Positions 25,110 to 33,842 of a stretch of DNA of 64,000 bases are shown in pieces. A program made the translations under genes and the position numbers. The DNA is from UBA6115 sp040776985 (GTDB lineage: Bacteria > Bacillota > Clostridia > Christensenellales > Aristaeellaceae), in contig JAXGZL010000002.1 of the NCBI GenBank assembly GCA_040776985.1, positions 310,001 to 374,000 on the forward strand. Reading direction: 5' to 3'. The number at the start of each line of letters is the position of its first letter. Within the stretch, counting starts at the first letter, position 1. Below the pieces are notes generated by a model, which was not told the origin of the DNA, ran no database searches, and saw nothing but the letters and a program-made list of their open reading frames with translations.

Positions 25110-26887
25110 AGCCTGAACTGCGCCTGAATCAAGACCTCTTGAACGCCATGCTGCCGGACCTTGCGCCGGAGGCGGAAGCGGAGCTGAAAGCCCGGATCCG
25201 TCGTCTGGCCCGTCAGGAGGAGGAAAAACCCGTGAAAAAGAAACTGTCAGTGGGCCTGGCATTGGCCCTTGTGATGACCCTGCTGGCCCTGGGGGCCCTG
25301 GCCGCCGTGCTGATCGGCGGGAAGGATTTTGTGGAAAGCATCCTGGCCCCCAAGGCAGTGCTGACCCAGGACGATAAGTGGAGCCAGGAGGAGCTGGATG
25401 AGCTGATGCGGATCGCTAAGGAAAACGGCCTGCCCATCACCGATCAGCTGAAAAGGGCCTTTGAGCACCCGGAAGGAAGTTATAAACAGGAGCTGATCCA
25501 CGCGGTGCTGCGGGATGCCCTGGGATTTTATTATTCCACCTGGTCGGTGGAGGACCAGGCCTGGTATGAAAACCTGCTGATAAAAACAGGGCTGAAGGAC
25601 TTCACCTGGGCCACGCTGCCCCAGGCAGGGGACATCAGCCTGGAGCAGGCGCGGGAGACCGCCGCCCGCTATATTGCCGATACCTGGGGGGAGGAAAAGG
25701 ACCTGATGAACCCCGTCATATATAGGCACCATCAGCAGTTCCAGAACTATCAGGAAGGCGAGCATTTGCAAACGCGCCGCTGGTATCTGGAGTTTGAAGC
25801 GCTGGACCTTCACCATGACACCTTCCGCCTGACCATTCGCCAGGATGGCAAGGTGGAGGAAGCCGAGCGCCGGCCAGGGGTGGGAAAGCCCTATGCAAGT
25901 GCCTACGATGTCTTTGAGAGATATGAGTATATCGCTGGCAGCATGGAGACCTGGCCCCCTGAAACCTGGGTCAGCTTTCAGAGGGAGCTCAAAAGAGCGG
26001 TGGATGCCCACGGTGATGGCGGGATGAGTTCGGCGAAACTCTATCTGAGCCAGGATTATCTCTTGCCCACAAAGGACATGATCAGCAAAGAAACAGCATG
26101 CGAGAAAGCCCTGGCTTCGCCAGGCGCACCCGAAGCAAGCCGGGTGGAAAGAAAAAGCGCAGTGCTGATGATGGATGGGAACACGCCCGTCTGGAAGGTA
26201 GCCCTGGATGCGGCCATCCTTGAGCCGGTCAGGCGCCTGTTGCCATTTCTGGTGGAGATCAATGCCCTGAACGGAGAGATTAGAAGCGTTTATGAACCCT
26301 CGCCCACGGCATTCCGCGGCTATCATCCCTTCATCCTGAACCGGTTTGTTCCAGCGCCGGAGGCCACGCCCAGTCCTGGCCCCACCAGGAGGCCGGATGG
26401 CAAACCCAGCTTCTGGTATTCTGATGCCGCGCCCGATTATTACTGGAAGGCGCTGGATGAATACGGCTACACAAAAGGGGATACCGGCGAATTGATTGAA
26501 AGCTGGTACGGGGAGTTTGGCGCTGACAAGCTGTTCTGGCCCCTGGAGGCCCAGGCCCTGATCGCCCTGTGGCATGAGATCGATTCCCTGACGGGCACCT
26601 TCCCAGGCCTCCCATCCCCGGAGGATATCCAGAGGGAGCAGGCCATCAGGATAGCGGATGAAGCTTTGCGCCAGGATCAGTCCCTGGGGCTTATGGAGAA
26701 GGACTTGAAAGGCCTGGTTCACGCGGTGAGCTTTAACTTTGACTCCATCGGCAAAGGCAGCCGCACCTGGTTCATCCAGTATCTGAATGTTGAAGACGGG
26801 GCAAAGGACCTGCTGGCCTGTGTGGTGATTGATGCCAAAACCGGCGAGGTGGTGGAGATCACCGACGGGCAAAAAAGCCATGGCTGA
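25106..26887 (+). CDS. Membrane-anchored putative anti-sigma factor with large outer domain
   Basis: A 593-residue protein: a cytoplasmic N-terminus of about 50 residues, one transmembrane helix (KKLSVGLALALVMTLLALGA) and an extracellular region of about 520 residues. The outer part contains segments such as ISLEQARETAARYIADTWG and later SKETACEKALAS and IQREQAIRIADEAL that resemble PepSY-like repeats, and a proline-rich linker PSPGPTRRPDG near residue 427. Overlap with the sigma factor gene (ATGA) supports an anti-sigma role, as does the single-pass topology. No zinc-binding anti-sigma motif is seen in the N-terminus. A strong terminator follows. Confidence 0.8.
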   Translation: MKPELRLNQDLLNAMLPDLAPEAEAELKARIRRLARQEEEKPVKKKLSVGLALALVMTLLALGALAAVLIGGKDFVESILAPKAVLTQDDKWSQEELDELMRIAKENGLPITDQLKRAFEHPEGSYKQELIHAVLRDALGFYYSTWSVEDQAWYENLLIKTGLKDFTWATLPQAGDISLEQARETAARYIADTWGEEKDLMNPVIYRHHQQFQNYQEGEHLQTRRWYLEFEALDLHHDTFRLTIRQDGKVEEAERRPGVGKPYASAYDVFERYEYIAGSMETWPPETWVSFQRELKRAVDAHGDGGMSSAKLYLSQDYLLPTKDMISKETACEKALASPGAPEASRVERKSAVLMMDGNTPVWKVALDAAILEPVRRLLPFLVEINALNGEIRSVYEPSPTAFRGYHPFILNRFVPAPEATPSPGPTRRPDGKPSFWYSDAAPDYYWKALDEYGYTKGDTGELIESWYGEFGADKLFWPLEAQALIALWHEIDSLTGTFPGLPSPEDIQREQAIRIADEALRQDQSLGLMEKDLKGLVHAVSFNFDSIGKGSRTWFIQYLNVEDGAKDLLACVVIDAKTGEVVEITDGQKSHG

Positions 26888-26923
26888 TATGAGAATAGCG
26901 GTTTAAAGGCAGGAAACAGAAAA

Positions 26924-26949
26924 GGGGCTGCCGCTGATGCGGCAGCCCC
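26924..26949. terminator. Bidirectional terminator between anti-sigma gene and opp operon
   Basis: Perfect 11-bp stem GGGGCTGCCGC/GCGGCAGCCCC with a four-base loop, T-rich on both sides, between convergent genes. Confidence 0.85.
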
Positions 26950-26970
26950 AGGGTTTTATGCTTTAAAGGA

Positions 26971-28644
26971 TCAGCGGCCGAACTGGGCGTCGTTGTTGCC
27001 AGAGTCGGTGGTCCACATTTCCAGCATGTTGATGGGATCGTTGAAGTCTGCGATCCAGCCGTGGCGGGCGAAGTCGAAGTTGCCTTCCTTGCGCTCGTTG
27101 AGGAACACGTTCCACTCCTGGGTCTCAATGACCACTTCGATGCCAACCTGGGCCAGATCCTGCTGGATCAGCTGGGCGATCAGGGCGTGGCCGGCATTGG
27201 TGTTGTGGATGTAGGTCAGGGAGATGGGGGACTTGAGCTTGTTGTCGTCGCCCACTTCCAGGCCAGCTTCCTTCAGCAGGGCAGCCGCGGCTTCCACGCT
27301 GGGCTCGATGGGGTAGTAGCCCACATCTTCCACTTCAGGATATTTGTAGTCATCGTCGTTCTGCTTGAACACGCCGCCCTGGCCATCCATCATGCCTTCA
27401 GGAATGAAGGTGGTGGCGATAACCTGGCCGGTTTTGCCAACGGTTTCAACGATGTATTCACGGTCGATCAGGCGGCTGATGGCCTTGCGGAGGGCAGCGG
27501 CCTGCTCCACGGTCATGCCGTCAAAGATCTTGGATTTCACGTTGAAGATGGCGAAGTAGGTGCCCAGCTCGTCCACCTTGTGGAACTCGGCAGTGGGCAT
27601 CAGGGCTTCGATCTGATCGGGAGGCACGGTGTCGATGAAGTCCAGGTTACCTGCCTGGTAGGCGGAGTAGATGACCACTTCGTCAGCGGACAGCATCAGC
27701 TCCAACTTCTCCAGCGTCACATTCTCAGCATCCCAGTAGTTGGGGTTCTTGGTATAGACCATGGACTCGTTGTGTTTCCACTCGGTCAGCATGAAGGGAC
27801 CGGAGGACACAAAGCCAGCTTCCAGTGCCCAGGCGCCGGGGCTGACGACCTTGCCGGCGTCATCCTTGAAGCCGGGGGCGTTTTCCACCGTGGCCTGATG
27901 CACGGCGAAGTAGGTGGGGAAGGCCACCAGATCCAGGAAGTAGGCGGTGGGGGCGGCCAGCTTGACAGTCAGGGTGAGGCCGTCCTCAGAGGCCACCACA
28001 TCCAGGTTGTCCGGATAGCCGGCGATGCAGTCAAACATATAGGAGTAGTCTGCAGCGGTCTCGGCAGCGGTGGCGCGCTTCCAGGAATAGACAAAGTCAT
28101 TGGCGTTCAGGGGATCGCCGTTGGACCATTTCAGGCCTTCACGCATGGTGAAGACATAGGTCAGGCCATCTTCTGACATTTCATAGCCGGTGGCGAAGTT
28201 GGGGGCCTGCTGCTGGTCCTTGTTGTAGGTGTAAAGCCCGCCAAAGCTGTTGGCAGCCAGGGTGGCGCCGTCAACGGTGGAGTTGAGGGCCGGGTCCAGC
28301 TTGTCAGGCTCGGAAGCCAGCTGCAGGCGCAGGGTGGTGTCGCCTTCCTTCACAGCGTGCTGGAAGAATTTGGTGCCAAAGGGGTTGGAATAGTAGCCGG
28401 TGAGGTTTTCCTTGGCCAGGTAGATGTCGTTGTAGTGGTAGATGGGGATCAGGGCACCGGTGGCCATCAGCATATCTTCCGCCTTATGCATGAGGGCTTC
28501 GCGGGCCTTAAGGTCGGTTTCTGCCTTGATCTCTTTGACCAGCGCATCAAACTCCGTCCACGCAGGGGTGGACTGAGCCAGGGCTGAGACGGCGGAGAGT
28601 GCCATCACCATGACCAGGGCCAGGGCTAACAGTTTTTTGAACAT
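26971..28644 (-). CDS. oppA: Oligopeptide-binding protein (SBP_bac_5), apparently circularly permuted
   Basis: A 557-residue secreted solute-binding protein for the adjacent Opp transporter, from ATG 28644 behind AAGGAGA, with a signal peptide ending near ALAQ (24). Residues 25-100 (FDALVKEIKAETD, then LIPIYHYNDIYLAKENLTGY) are what normally forms the C-terminal end of OppA. Residues 101-557 then run from the usual mature N-terminus (LRLQLASEPDKLDPALNS) to TDSGNNDAQFGR, where the frame stops exactly where the moved segment would follow. No C-terminal remnant exists downstream, only a terminator. Last gene of oppBCDFA. Peptide specificity unknown. Confidence 0.92.
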   Translation of the reverse strand: MFKKLLALALVMVMALSAVSALAQSTPAWTEFDALVKEIKAETDLKAREALMHKAEDMLMATGALIPIYHYNDIYLAKENLTGYYSNPFGTKFFQHAVKEGDTTLRLQLASEPDKLDPALNSTVDGATLAANSFGGLYTYNKDQQQAPNFATGYEMSEDGLTYVFTMREGLKWSNGDPLNANDFVYSWKRATAAETAADYSYMFDCIAGYPDNLDVVASEDGLTLTVKLAAPTAYFLDLVAFPTYFAVHQATVENAPGFKDDAGKVVSPGAWALEAGFVSSGPFMLTEWKHNESMVYTKNPNYWDAENVTLEKLELMLSADEVVIYSAYQAGNLDFIDTVPPDQIEALMPTAEFHKVDELGTYFAIFNVKSKIFDGMTVEQAAALRKAISRLIDREYIVETVGKTGQVIATTFIPEGMMDGQGGVFKQNDDDYKYPEVEDVGYYPIEPSVEAAAALLKEAGLEVGDDNKLKSPISLTYIHNTNAGHALIAQLIQQDLAQVGIEVVIETQEWNVFLNERKEGNFDFARHGWIADFNDPINMLEMWTTDSGNNDAQFGR

Positions 28645-28696
28645 AGGGTTCTCCTTCCTTTTTTTCATAAACGGCTTATGCCGTCTTGATTCAGAT

Positions 28697-29665
28697 TCAG
28701 GGGATCTGCGGGTTCCAGCAAGCCACCTGATGGCCGGGTTCCAGTTCCTTAAGCTCCGGGGTCTGCTCTGCACAGATCTCTGTGGCATAGCGGCAGCGGG
28801 TGCGGAAAGCGCATCCGGAGGGCAGGTTCAGGGGGCTTGGCACCTCCCCTTCCAGCACGATCCGGCGGCGGGCTCTGGCCTGCTTTGGATCGGGAATGGG
28901 GATGGCAGAAATCAGGGACTGCGTGTAGGGGTGGAGAGGGCGGTTGATGATATCCCCCGAAACAGCGCTCTCTACAATCTTACCCAGATACATGACGGCG
29001 ATGCGCCGGCTCATGTGATGGACCACATGCAGGTCATGGGCGATGAAGAGATAGGCCAGACCCAGGCGGGACTGCAGCTCCTCAAAGGTGTTGATGATCT
29101 GCGCCTGGATGGACACGTCCAGGGCGGAGACCGGCTCGTCACAGACGATGAACTCCGGGTCCACCGCCAGGGCTCTGGCAATGCCGATGCGCTGGCGCTG
29201 GCCGCCGGAAAACTCATGGGCATAACGGCGCTTGTGATCGGAGTTCAGCCCTACCAACTCTAATAGATGAACCACCCTTTCGTCCCGTTCTTTTTCTGTT
29301 TTGAACAGCCTGTGGATGTCCAGGGCTTCCCCTACGATGTCGTTCACCGTCATGCGGGGGTTGAGGGAGGAGTAGGGATCCTGGAAAACCACCTGCATTT
29401 CCTTGCGGAACTGCTTGATGTTCTGGTCATCCACCACCTGGCCCTTGTACTTGACCAGGCCACCGGTGGGCTTGTAAAGCCTTAAGATGCTGCGGCCTAC
29501 AGTGGTTTTTCCGCAGCCGGATTCCCCCACCAGGCCCATGGTCTCTGCCTTGTCGATCGTGAAGGATACGCCGTCCACCGCTTTCAGCATGGTTTTTTTC
29601 ATCAACCCCGTCTTGACGGGGAAATGCTGTTTCAGGTCTTTGACTTCCAGCAGGTGCTCAGACAT
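28697..29665 (-). CDS. oppF: Oligopeptide ABC transporter ATP-binding protein OppF
   Basis: A 322-residue ABC ATPase energising the peptide importer. Motifs: Walker A GESGCGKTT, signature FSGGQRQRIGIARAL, Walker B FIVCDEPVSALD, switch His in IAHD, and the C-terminal oligopeptide/dipeptide domain with CAFRTRCRYATEIC. The start is ATG 29665 preceded by GGGAGG; the first eight bases overlap oppD. Residues KTGLMKKTMLKAVDGVSF near the start are typical of OppF rather than OppD. Confidence 0.95.
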   Translation of the reverse strand: MSEHLLEVKDLKQHFPVKTGLMKKTMLKAVDGVSFTIDKAETMGLVGESGCGKTTVGRSILRLYKPTGGLVKYKGQVVDDQNIKQFRKEMQVVFQDPYSSLNPRMTVNDIVGEALDIHRLFKTEKERDERVVHLLELVGLNSDHKRRYAHEFSGGQRQRIGIARALAVDPEFIVCDEPVSALDVSIQAQIINTFEELQSRLGLAYLFIAHDLHVVHHMSRRIAVMYLGKIVESAVSGDIINRPLHPYTQSLISAIPIPDPKQARARRRIVLEGEVPSPLNLPSGCAFRTRCRYATEICAEQTPELKELEPGHQVACWNPQIP

Positions 29666-30662
29666 CGGCGGTTCCTCCCTCATTCTTGTGAGCATCCCGC
29701 ACATTCACCCAGCAGGCTGCGCGGTGGTTTTCGTTGATATCAATTTCCTCCGGCTGCTGGCTCAGGCAGATCTTCATCGCCTGGTCACAGCGGGCCGCAA
29801 AGGCACAGCCCTGGGGCAGGTTCAGCAGGTCCACCGGGGAGCCGGCAATGGGGGTCAGCTTTTCCCGGTTGGCGGTCATCTTGGGGATGGAGCGCAGCAG
29901 ACCTTTGGTATATTCGTGTTTGGGATTATAGAAGATCTCATCCGCAGTACCCCGCTCACAGATGCGCCCGGCATACATCACATTGATCTCATCGCACATC
30001 TCTGCAATGACGCCCAGGTCGTGGGTGATCATGATGATGGCCATGCCCAGCTTGTCCTTCAGCTCCCGCATCAGCTCCAGAATCTGGGCCTGGATGGTGA
30101 CGTCAAGGGCGGTGGTGGGCTCGTCCGCGATGAGGATATCCGGCTCACAGGCCAGGGCCATGGCGATCATCACCCGCTGGCGCATGCCGCCGGAGAGCTG
30201 ATGGGGATATTGGCGCAGGCGCTTTTCCGGCTCGTTGACGCCTACCAATTCCAGCATTTCAACGGCTCTTTCTTGTGCCTGGTGGCGGTCCCGGTCGGTA
30301 TGCAGACGGATGGCTTCCCGCAGCTGATTGCCCACGGTATAAACCGGGTTCAGGCTGGTCATGGGATCCTGGAAGATGATGGAGATTTTCTCTCCCCGGA
30401 TCTTGCGCATCTGCTTTGAGGACAGCCGGGTTAAATCCTCTCCTTCCAGCAGGATCTGGCCTTCTGACACCCGGCCAGGATAGTCCAGAATTTGCAGGAT
30501 TGAATAGGCCGTCACCGATTTGCCGGAGCCGGATTCACCAACGATGCCCAGCACCTTGCCCTTTTCCAGGTTGAAGGTGATGCCGTTAACAGCCCTCACT
30601 TCGCCGGATTCGATGGGGAAAACGGTGTGCAGGTTTTTGATTTGTAAAAGATTCTCTGACAT
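29658..30662 (-). CDS. oppD: Oligopeptide ABC transporter ATP-binding protein OppD
   Basis: A 334-residue ABC ATPase, partner of OppF. Motifs: Walker A GESGSGKSV, signature LSGGMRQRVMIAMAL, Walker B ILIADEPTTALD, and the C-terminal oligopeptide domain with CAFAARCDQAMKIC, which in relatives can carry Fe-S cysteines. It begins one base after the oppC stop region and overlaps oppF, so the operon is very compact. Confidence 0.95.
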   Translation of the reverse strand: MSENLLQIKNLHTVFPIESGEVRAVNGITFNLEKGKVLGIVGESGSGKSVTAYSILQILDYPGRVSEGQILLEGEDLTRLSSKQMRKIRGEKISIIFQDPMTSLNPVYTVGNQLREAIRLHTDRDRHQAQERAVEMLELVGVNEPEKRLRQYPHQLSGGMRQRVMIAMALACEPDILIADEPTTALDVTIQAQILELMRELKDKLGMAIIMITHDLGVIAEMCDEINVMYAGRICERGTADEIFYNPKHEYTKGLLRSIPKMTANREKLTPIAGSPVDLLNLPQGCAFAARCDQAMKICLSQQPEEIDINENHRAACWVNVRDAHKNEGGTADV

Positions 30663-30663
30663 C

Positions 30664-31743
30664 TTATCTCCTCAACTTGGGGTCAAAGGCGTCCCGCAGG
30701 CCGTCCCCCAGCAGGTTGAATGAAAGCACGATCAGGATGATGCCCAGCGCCGGGAAAAGCATCTTGTAGGGGAAGATAGCCATGCCGCCCCGAGCCAGGT
30801 TCGCAAGAGAACCCAGGGAGGGCATGGGCGCCTGCACCCCCAGGCCGATGAAGCTGAGAAAGCTTTCGGTAAAAATAGCGCTGGGGATTTGCAGGGCGGT
30901 GGATATGAAGATGACGGAAATGCAGTTGGGCAAAATGTGCTTGCGGATGATCCGGGAACCCCCGGCGCCCAGGGCCTTGGCGGCCAGCACATACTCGTTG
31001 TTCTTGATGGACAGGATCTGCCCCCTGACCAGGCGGGCCATGCCAACCCAGTACAAGCAGCCAAAGACCACGAAGAGGCTGATCATATTGGTGCCAAGGG
31101 AGGCGAGAACAGTGCCTTGCAGACTGTCCCCCAGCACCTGGTTAAGCACCACCGACAGCATGATCACCATCAGGATATCCGGCAAGCTGTAGATGATGTC
31201 CACAATGCGCATCATGATGATGTCCACCTTCCCGCCCACATAACCGGAGATGGATCCATACAGCAAACCGATGATCAGCACGATGATGCTGGCGAAAAAG
31301 CCCACTGCCAGGGAGACCCTGGCGCCGTAGACAACGCGGATAAAATAGTCCCGTCCCAGCTCATCCGTGCCCAGAATGTGGGGGAAGACATACTGCCCCT
31401 CCTCCATGGCTTTCTGTTCCAGCTTGGAGTAGTGCATGGGGGGGAGGTTGACCATGGAGGCATCCCGCTTGCCGTTTACCCTTAATACCTCTGAATAGCC
31501 ATAGGGCACGATCATGGGGACGACGAAGATGGCCACAATCAAGGTGACCAGCACCAAGATGCTGAACACCGCCAAGGGGTTCTTGAAGAGACGCCGCATG
31601 CCATCCTTGAAGAAGGTGGTGCTTTCCCGCATCACATCGTGCTGGGCCTTTTCCTCCTGGCTGGCCTTTTCAAACTGGGCCACATCCAGCTGCAGGCTGA
31701 AGGGTTTTTTCTGGGGAACCTTGTCCGCTGTATAGTCGCTCAT
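30664..31743 (-). CDS. oppC: Oligopeptide ABC transporter permease OppC
   Basis: A 359-residue membrane permease with an N-terminal cytoplasmic extension of about 55 residues, a first helix (FSILVLVTLIVAIFVV), an outer loop and five further helices. The EAA-type loop reads YVLAAKALGAGGSRIIRKHI, contacting the ATPases. Longer than typical OppC because of the charged N-terminal region, which is common in Firmicutes. Lies between oppB and oppD. Confidence 0.95.
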   Translation of the reverse strand: MSDYTADKVPQKKPFSLQLDVAQFEKASQEEKAQHDVMRESTTFFKDGMRRLFKNPLAVFSILVLVTLIVAIFVVPMIVPYGYSEVLRVNGKRDASMVNLPPMHYSKLEQKAMEEGQYVFPHILGTDELGRDYFIRVVYGARVSLAVGFFASIIVLIIGLLYGSISGYVGGKVDIIMMRIVDIIYSLPDILMVIMLSVVLNQVLGDSLQGTVLASLGTNMISLFVVFGCLYWVGMARLVRGQILSIKNNEYVLAAKALGAGGSRIIRKHILPNCISVIFISTALQIPSAIFTESFLSFIGLGVQAPMPSLGSLANLARGGMAIFPYKMLFPALGIILIVLSFNLLGDGLRDAFDPKLRR

Positions 31744-31752
31744 TCTATAACC

Positions 31753-32664
31753 TCAATCAAAGGAGATCTTGGGATCAATGGCCTTGTAAAGCAAGTCTGA
31801 AATCAAGGTCATGCACACCATCAGGGAGGCCAGGAAAATGGTGGTGCCCATCACCATGGGGTAATCCCGGTTGTTGATGCTGGTGACAAAGTGGGTGCCC
31901 AGGCCGCCGATGGTGAAAACCGTCTCCACCACCAGAGACCCGGTCAGGATGTAGGCTGTCAACGGCCCCACATAGGTGACCACCGGAATCAGGGCATTGC
32001 GAAGGGCATGCTTGGCAATGACCAGCTGCTCCCTGACGCCCTTGGCCCTGGCCGTCCTGATATAGTCCTGCCCCAGCACGTCCAGCATGGAGGACTTGGT
32101 GAGTCTGGTGATATAGGACATGGGGTAAAGGGCCAGGGCGGTTACCGGCAGAACATAGCTGGGATTGCTGATGCTCCAGGCCTGGACCCAGCCCAGCACA
32201 TTTGTAAACATCAGCAAAAGCAAGGTTGCCAGGATGAAACTGGGGGCCGCCACAAACAGGGTGGTGAAGAAGATGATGGTGCGGTCCACCACCCGTCCCC
32301 GCATCAGGGCCGCGCTGGAGCCCAGCAGCAGGCCAAGCACAAGGGCCACAATCACCGCCATCCCGCCCAGCCTGGCCGATACGCCAAAGGACTCAAAGAT
32401 GGTTTTGGAGATTTCACGGCCGGTTTTGAGTGAAATGCCAAAGTCCCCCTTCAAGAGGTTTCTGAGGTAGAGGATGAACTGCTCTCCCACAGGCTTGTCC
32501 AGATTGAAGCGCGCCTCCAGCACCGCCTGAATGCGGGCTTCAGGTGCCTTCTCCTTGGCAAAGGGACCGCCGGGAATGGCATTCATGGCAAAAAAGGTGA
32601 TTGCTGCAATAATAAATATGGTTAGTATTGCAAGCAGGATCCGCTTGACGGCGTACTTTAGCAT
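31753..32664 (-). CDS. oppB: Oligopeptide ABC transporter permease OppB
   Basis: A 303-residue permease with six helices and the EAA loop DYIRTARAKGVREQLVIAKH. The start chosen is ATG 32664 (MLKYAVKRILLAI) because GAAGG lies seven bases upstream; in-frame ATGs at 32670 and 32688 are less well placed. The N-terminal PGGPFAKEK and FNLDKPVGEQFILYL are family hallmarks. First gene of the opp operon with a good promoter upstream. Confidence 0.94.
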   Translation of the reverse strand: MLKYAVKRILLAILTIFIIAAITFFAMNAIPGGPFAKEKAPEARIQAVLEARFNLDKPVGEQFILYLRNLLKGDFGISLKTGREISKTIFESFGVSARLGGMAVIVALVLGLLLGSSAALMRGRVVDRTIIFFTTLFVAAPSFILATLLLLMFTNVLGWVQAWSISNPSYVLPVTALALYPMSYITRLTKSSMLDVLGQDYIRTARAKGVREQLVIAKHALRNALIPVVTYVGPLTAYILTGSLVVETVFTIGGLGTHFVTSINNRDYPMVMGTTIFLASLMVCMTLISDLLYKAIDPKISFD

Positions 32665-32730
32665 CCACATGCCTTCTTTCGTTGTCATTAAGTTTGGCCG
32701 TCATCACGCACGGCACTGATCATGCATTAT

Positions 32731-32759
32731 ATAATAGCAAAGGTCTATTCGATTATCAA
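32731..32759 (-). promoter_or_regulatory. Candidate promoter of the opp operon
   Basis: On the minus strand: -35 TTGATA, 17-bp spacer, -10 TATTAT. The 5' leader to oppB would be about 60 bases. Confidence 0.65.
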
Positions 32760-32809
32760 GAACAAAATTAATACAATTTTTCCGTGTGCGTGGGAAGGGG
32801 AAAAAGGGC

Positions 32810-33829
32810 TTACATCCGTTCTTTATAGGCCCTTTCGTACTGCCTGGTGACCAGCTGCGGGTGGTGGTAGCGCCAGGCCAGCTCGCAGACCTTGTTGGGG
32901 TGGCGCAGCAGCTCCCTGCCCATGGCGGCCAGGTCACAGCGGCCCGCTTCCAGAGCCTGCATCACCAGCTGATCATCATCCAAATGCCCCACGCCGATGA
33001 CGGGAAGCCCGGTGCCCTTTTTGATGGTCTCCGCCAGGGGCAGCATATAGCCAGGGTAGGGGCGGATGGGCGCCTTTTGCAGGCCGCCGCTGGAGACATG
33101 CACCATGTCCATGGGGCGGGGGAGGGCGCCCAGCCAGCTGATCCAGTCCTCCGGCGTGACGCCGCCTTCCAGCCAGTCGGTGGCGGAGATGCGGATCCAC
33201 AGGGCCTTGTCCTCTGGCCAGGCGCTGCTGACCGCCTCCACCGCCTGGCGGAGGAAGAGGGCCTTGTCCTGCCCGTAGGCATCCTGTCTGAGGTTGGACA
33301 GGGGGCTTAAAAACTGGTTGATCAGATAGCCATGGGCGGCGTGGATTTCAAGGCCCATGAAGCCGGCATCATCAGCACGGCGGGCTGCCTCCCGGTAGGC
33401 CTTCAGGACATTCTGAATGTCCTGTTCCGTCATCTCCTCATAGGTGACCTCATGCTCGTTGAAGGGGATGGCAGAGGGGGCGATCTTCCGGATGCCGGTG
33501 GTGACCGACTTGCGCCCCGCGTGGTTGATTTGCAGGGCGGGCACAGCGCCCTGTTCCCGGATGGCCTGGGCCAGTTTTTTCATGCCCTCCACCTGGGCAT
33601 CCTCCCAGATCCCCAGGCATTCATCGCTGATGCGGCCTTCCGGCAGGATGCCGGTGGCCTCCACAATGACCAGTCCCACCTGGCCGATGGCCCTGGCCAC
33701 ATAGTGGGCCGTGTGGAAGGGCCCCACCTTGCCGTCCTTATGGAAGGCGGAGTACATGCACATGGGCGGCATCACAAAGCGGTTTTTCAGCTGCATGTTC
33801 CGGATGGTGATGGGTTCAAAGGCTTTCAT
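32810..33829 (-). CDS. Old Yellow Enzyme, NADPH-dependent ene-reductase (NamA/YqjM-like)
   Basis: A 339-residue FMN-dependent TIM-barrel oxidoreductase that reduces activated C=C bonds. It closely follows the YqjM pattern: FVMPPMCMYSAFHKDGKV with the active-site Cys, HTAHYVARAIGQVGLVIVEAT, INHAGRKS, EIHAAHGYLINQFLSPLSN with the substrate-binding His pair, and MGRELLRHP near the end. The barrel loop after LSN is shorter than in YqjM. It lies 13 bases downstream of the DUF1846 gene and is probably co-transcribed. Physiological substrate unknown; detoxification of electrophiles is likely. Confidence 0.93.
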   Translation of the reverse strand: MKAFEPITIRNMQLKNRFVMPPMCMYSAFHKDGKVGPFHTAHYVARAIGQVGLVIVEATGILPEGRISDECLGIWEDAQVEGMKKLAQAIREQGAVPALQINHAGRKSVTTGIRKIAPSAIPFNEHEVTYEEMTEQDIQNVLKAYREAARRADDAGFMGLEIHAAHGYLINQFLSPLSNLRQDAYGQDKALFLRQAVEAVSSAWPEDKALWIRISATDWLEGGVTPEDWISWLGALPRPMDMVHVSSGGLQKAPIRPYPGYMLPLAETIKKGTGLPVIGVGHLDDDQLVMQALEAGRCDLAAMGRELLRHPNKVCELAWRYHHPQLVTRQYERAYKERM

Positions 33830-33842
33830 GGCGCGCCCTCCC

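Noticed and set aside
26971..28644. oppA as a simple truncation or pseudogene
   Set aside because: The missing C-terminal part is present, in frame, after the signal peptide, and the frame is uninterrupted; permutation explains the data better.
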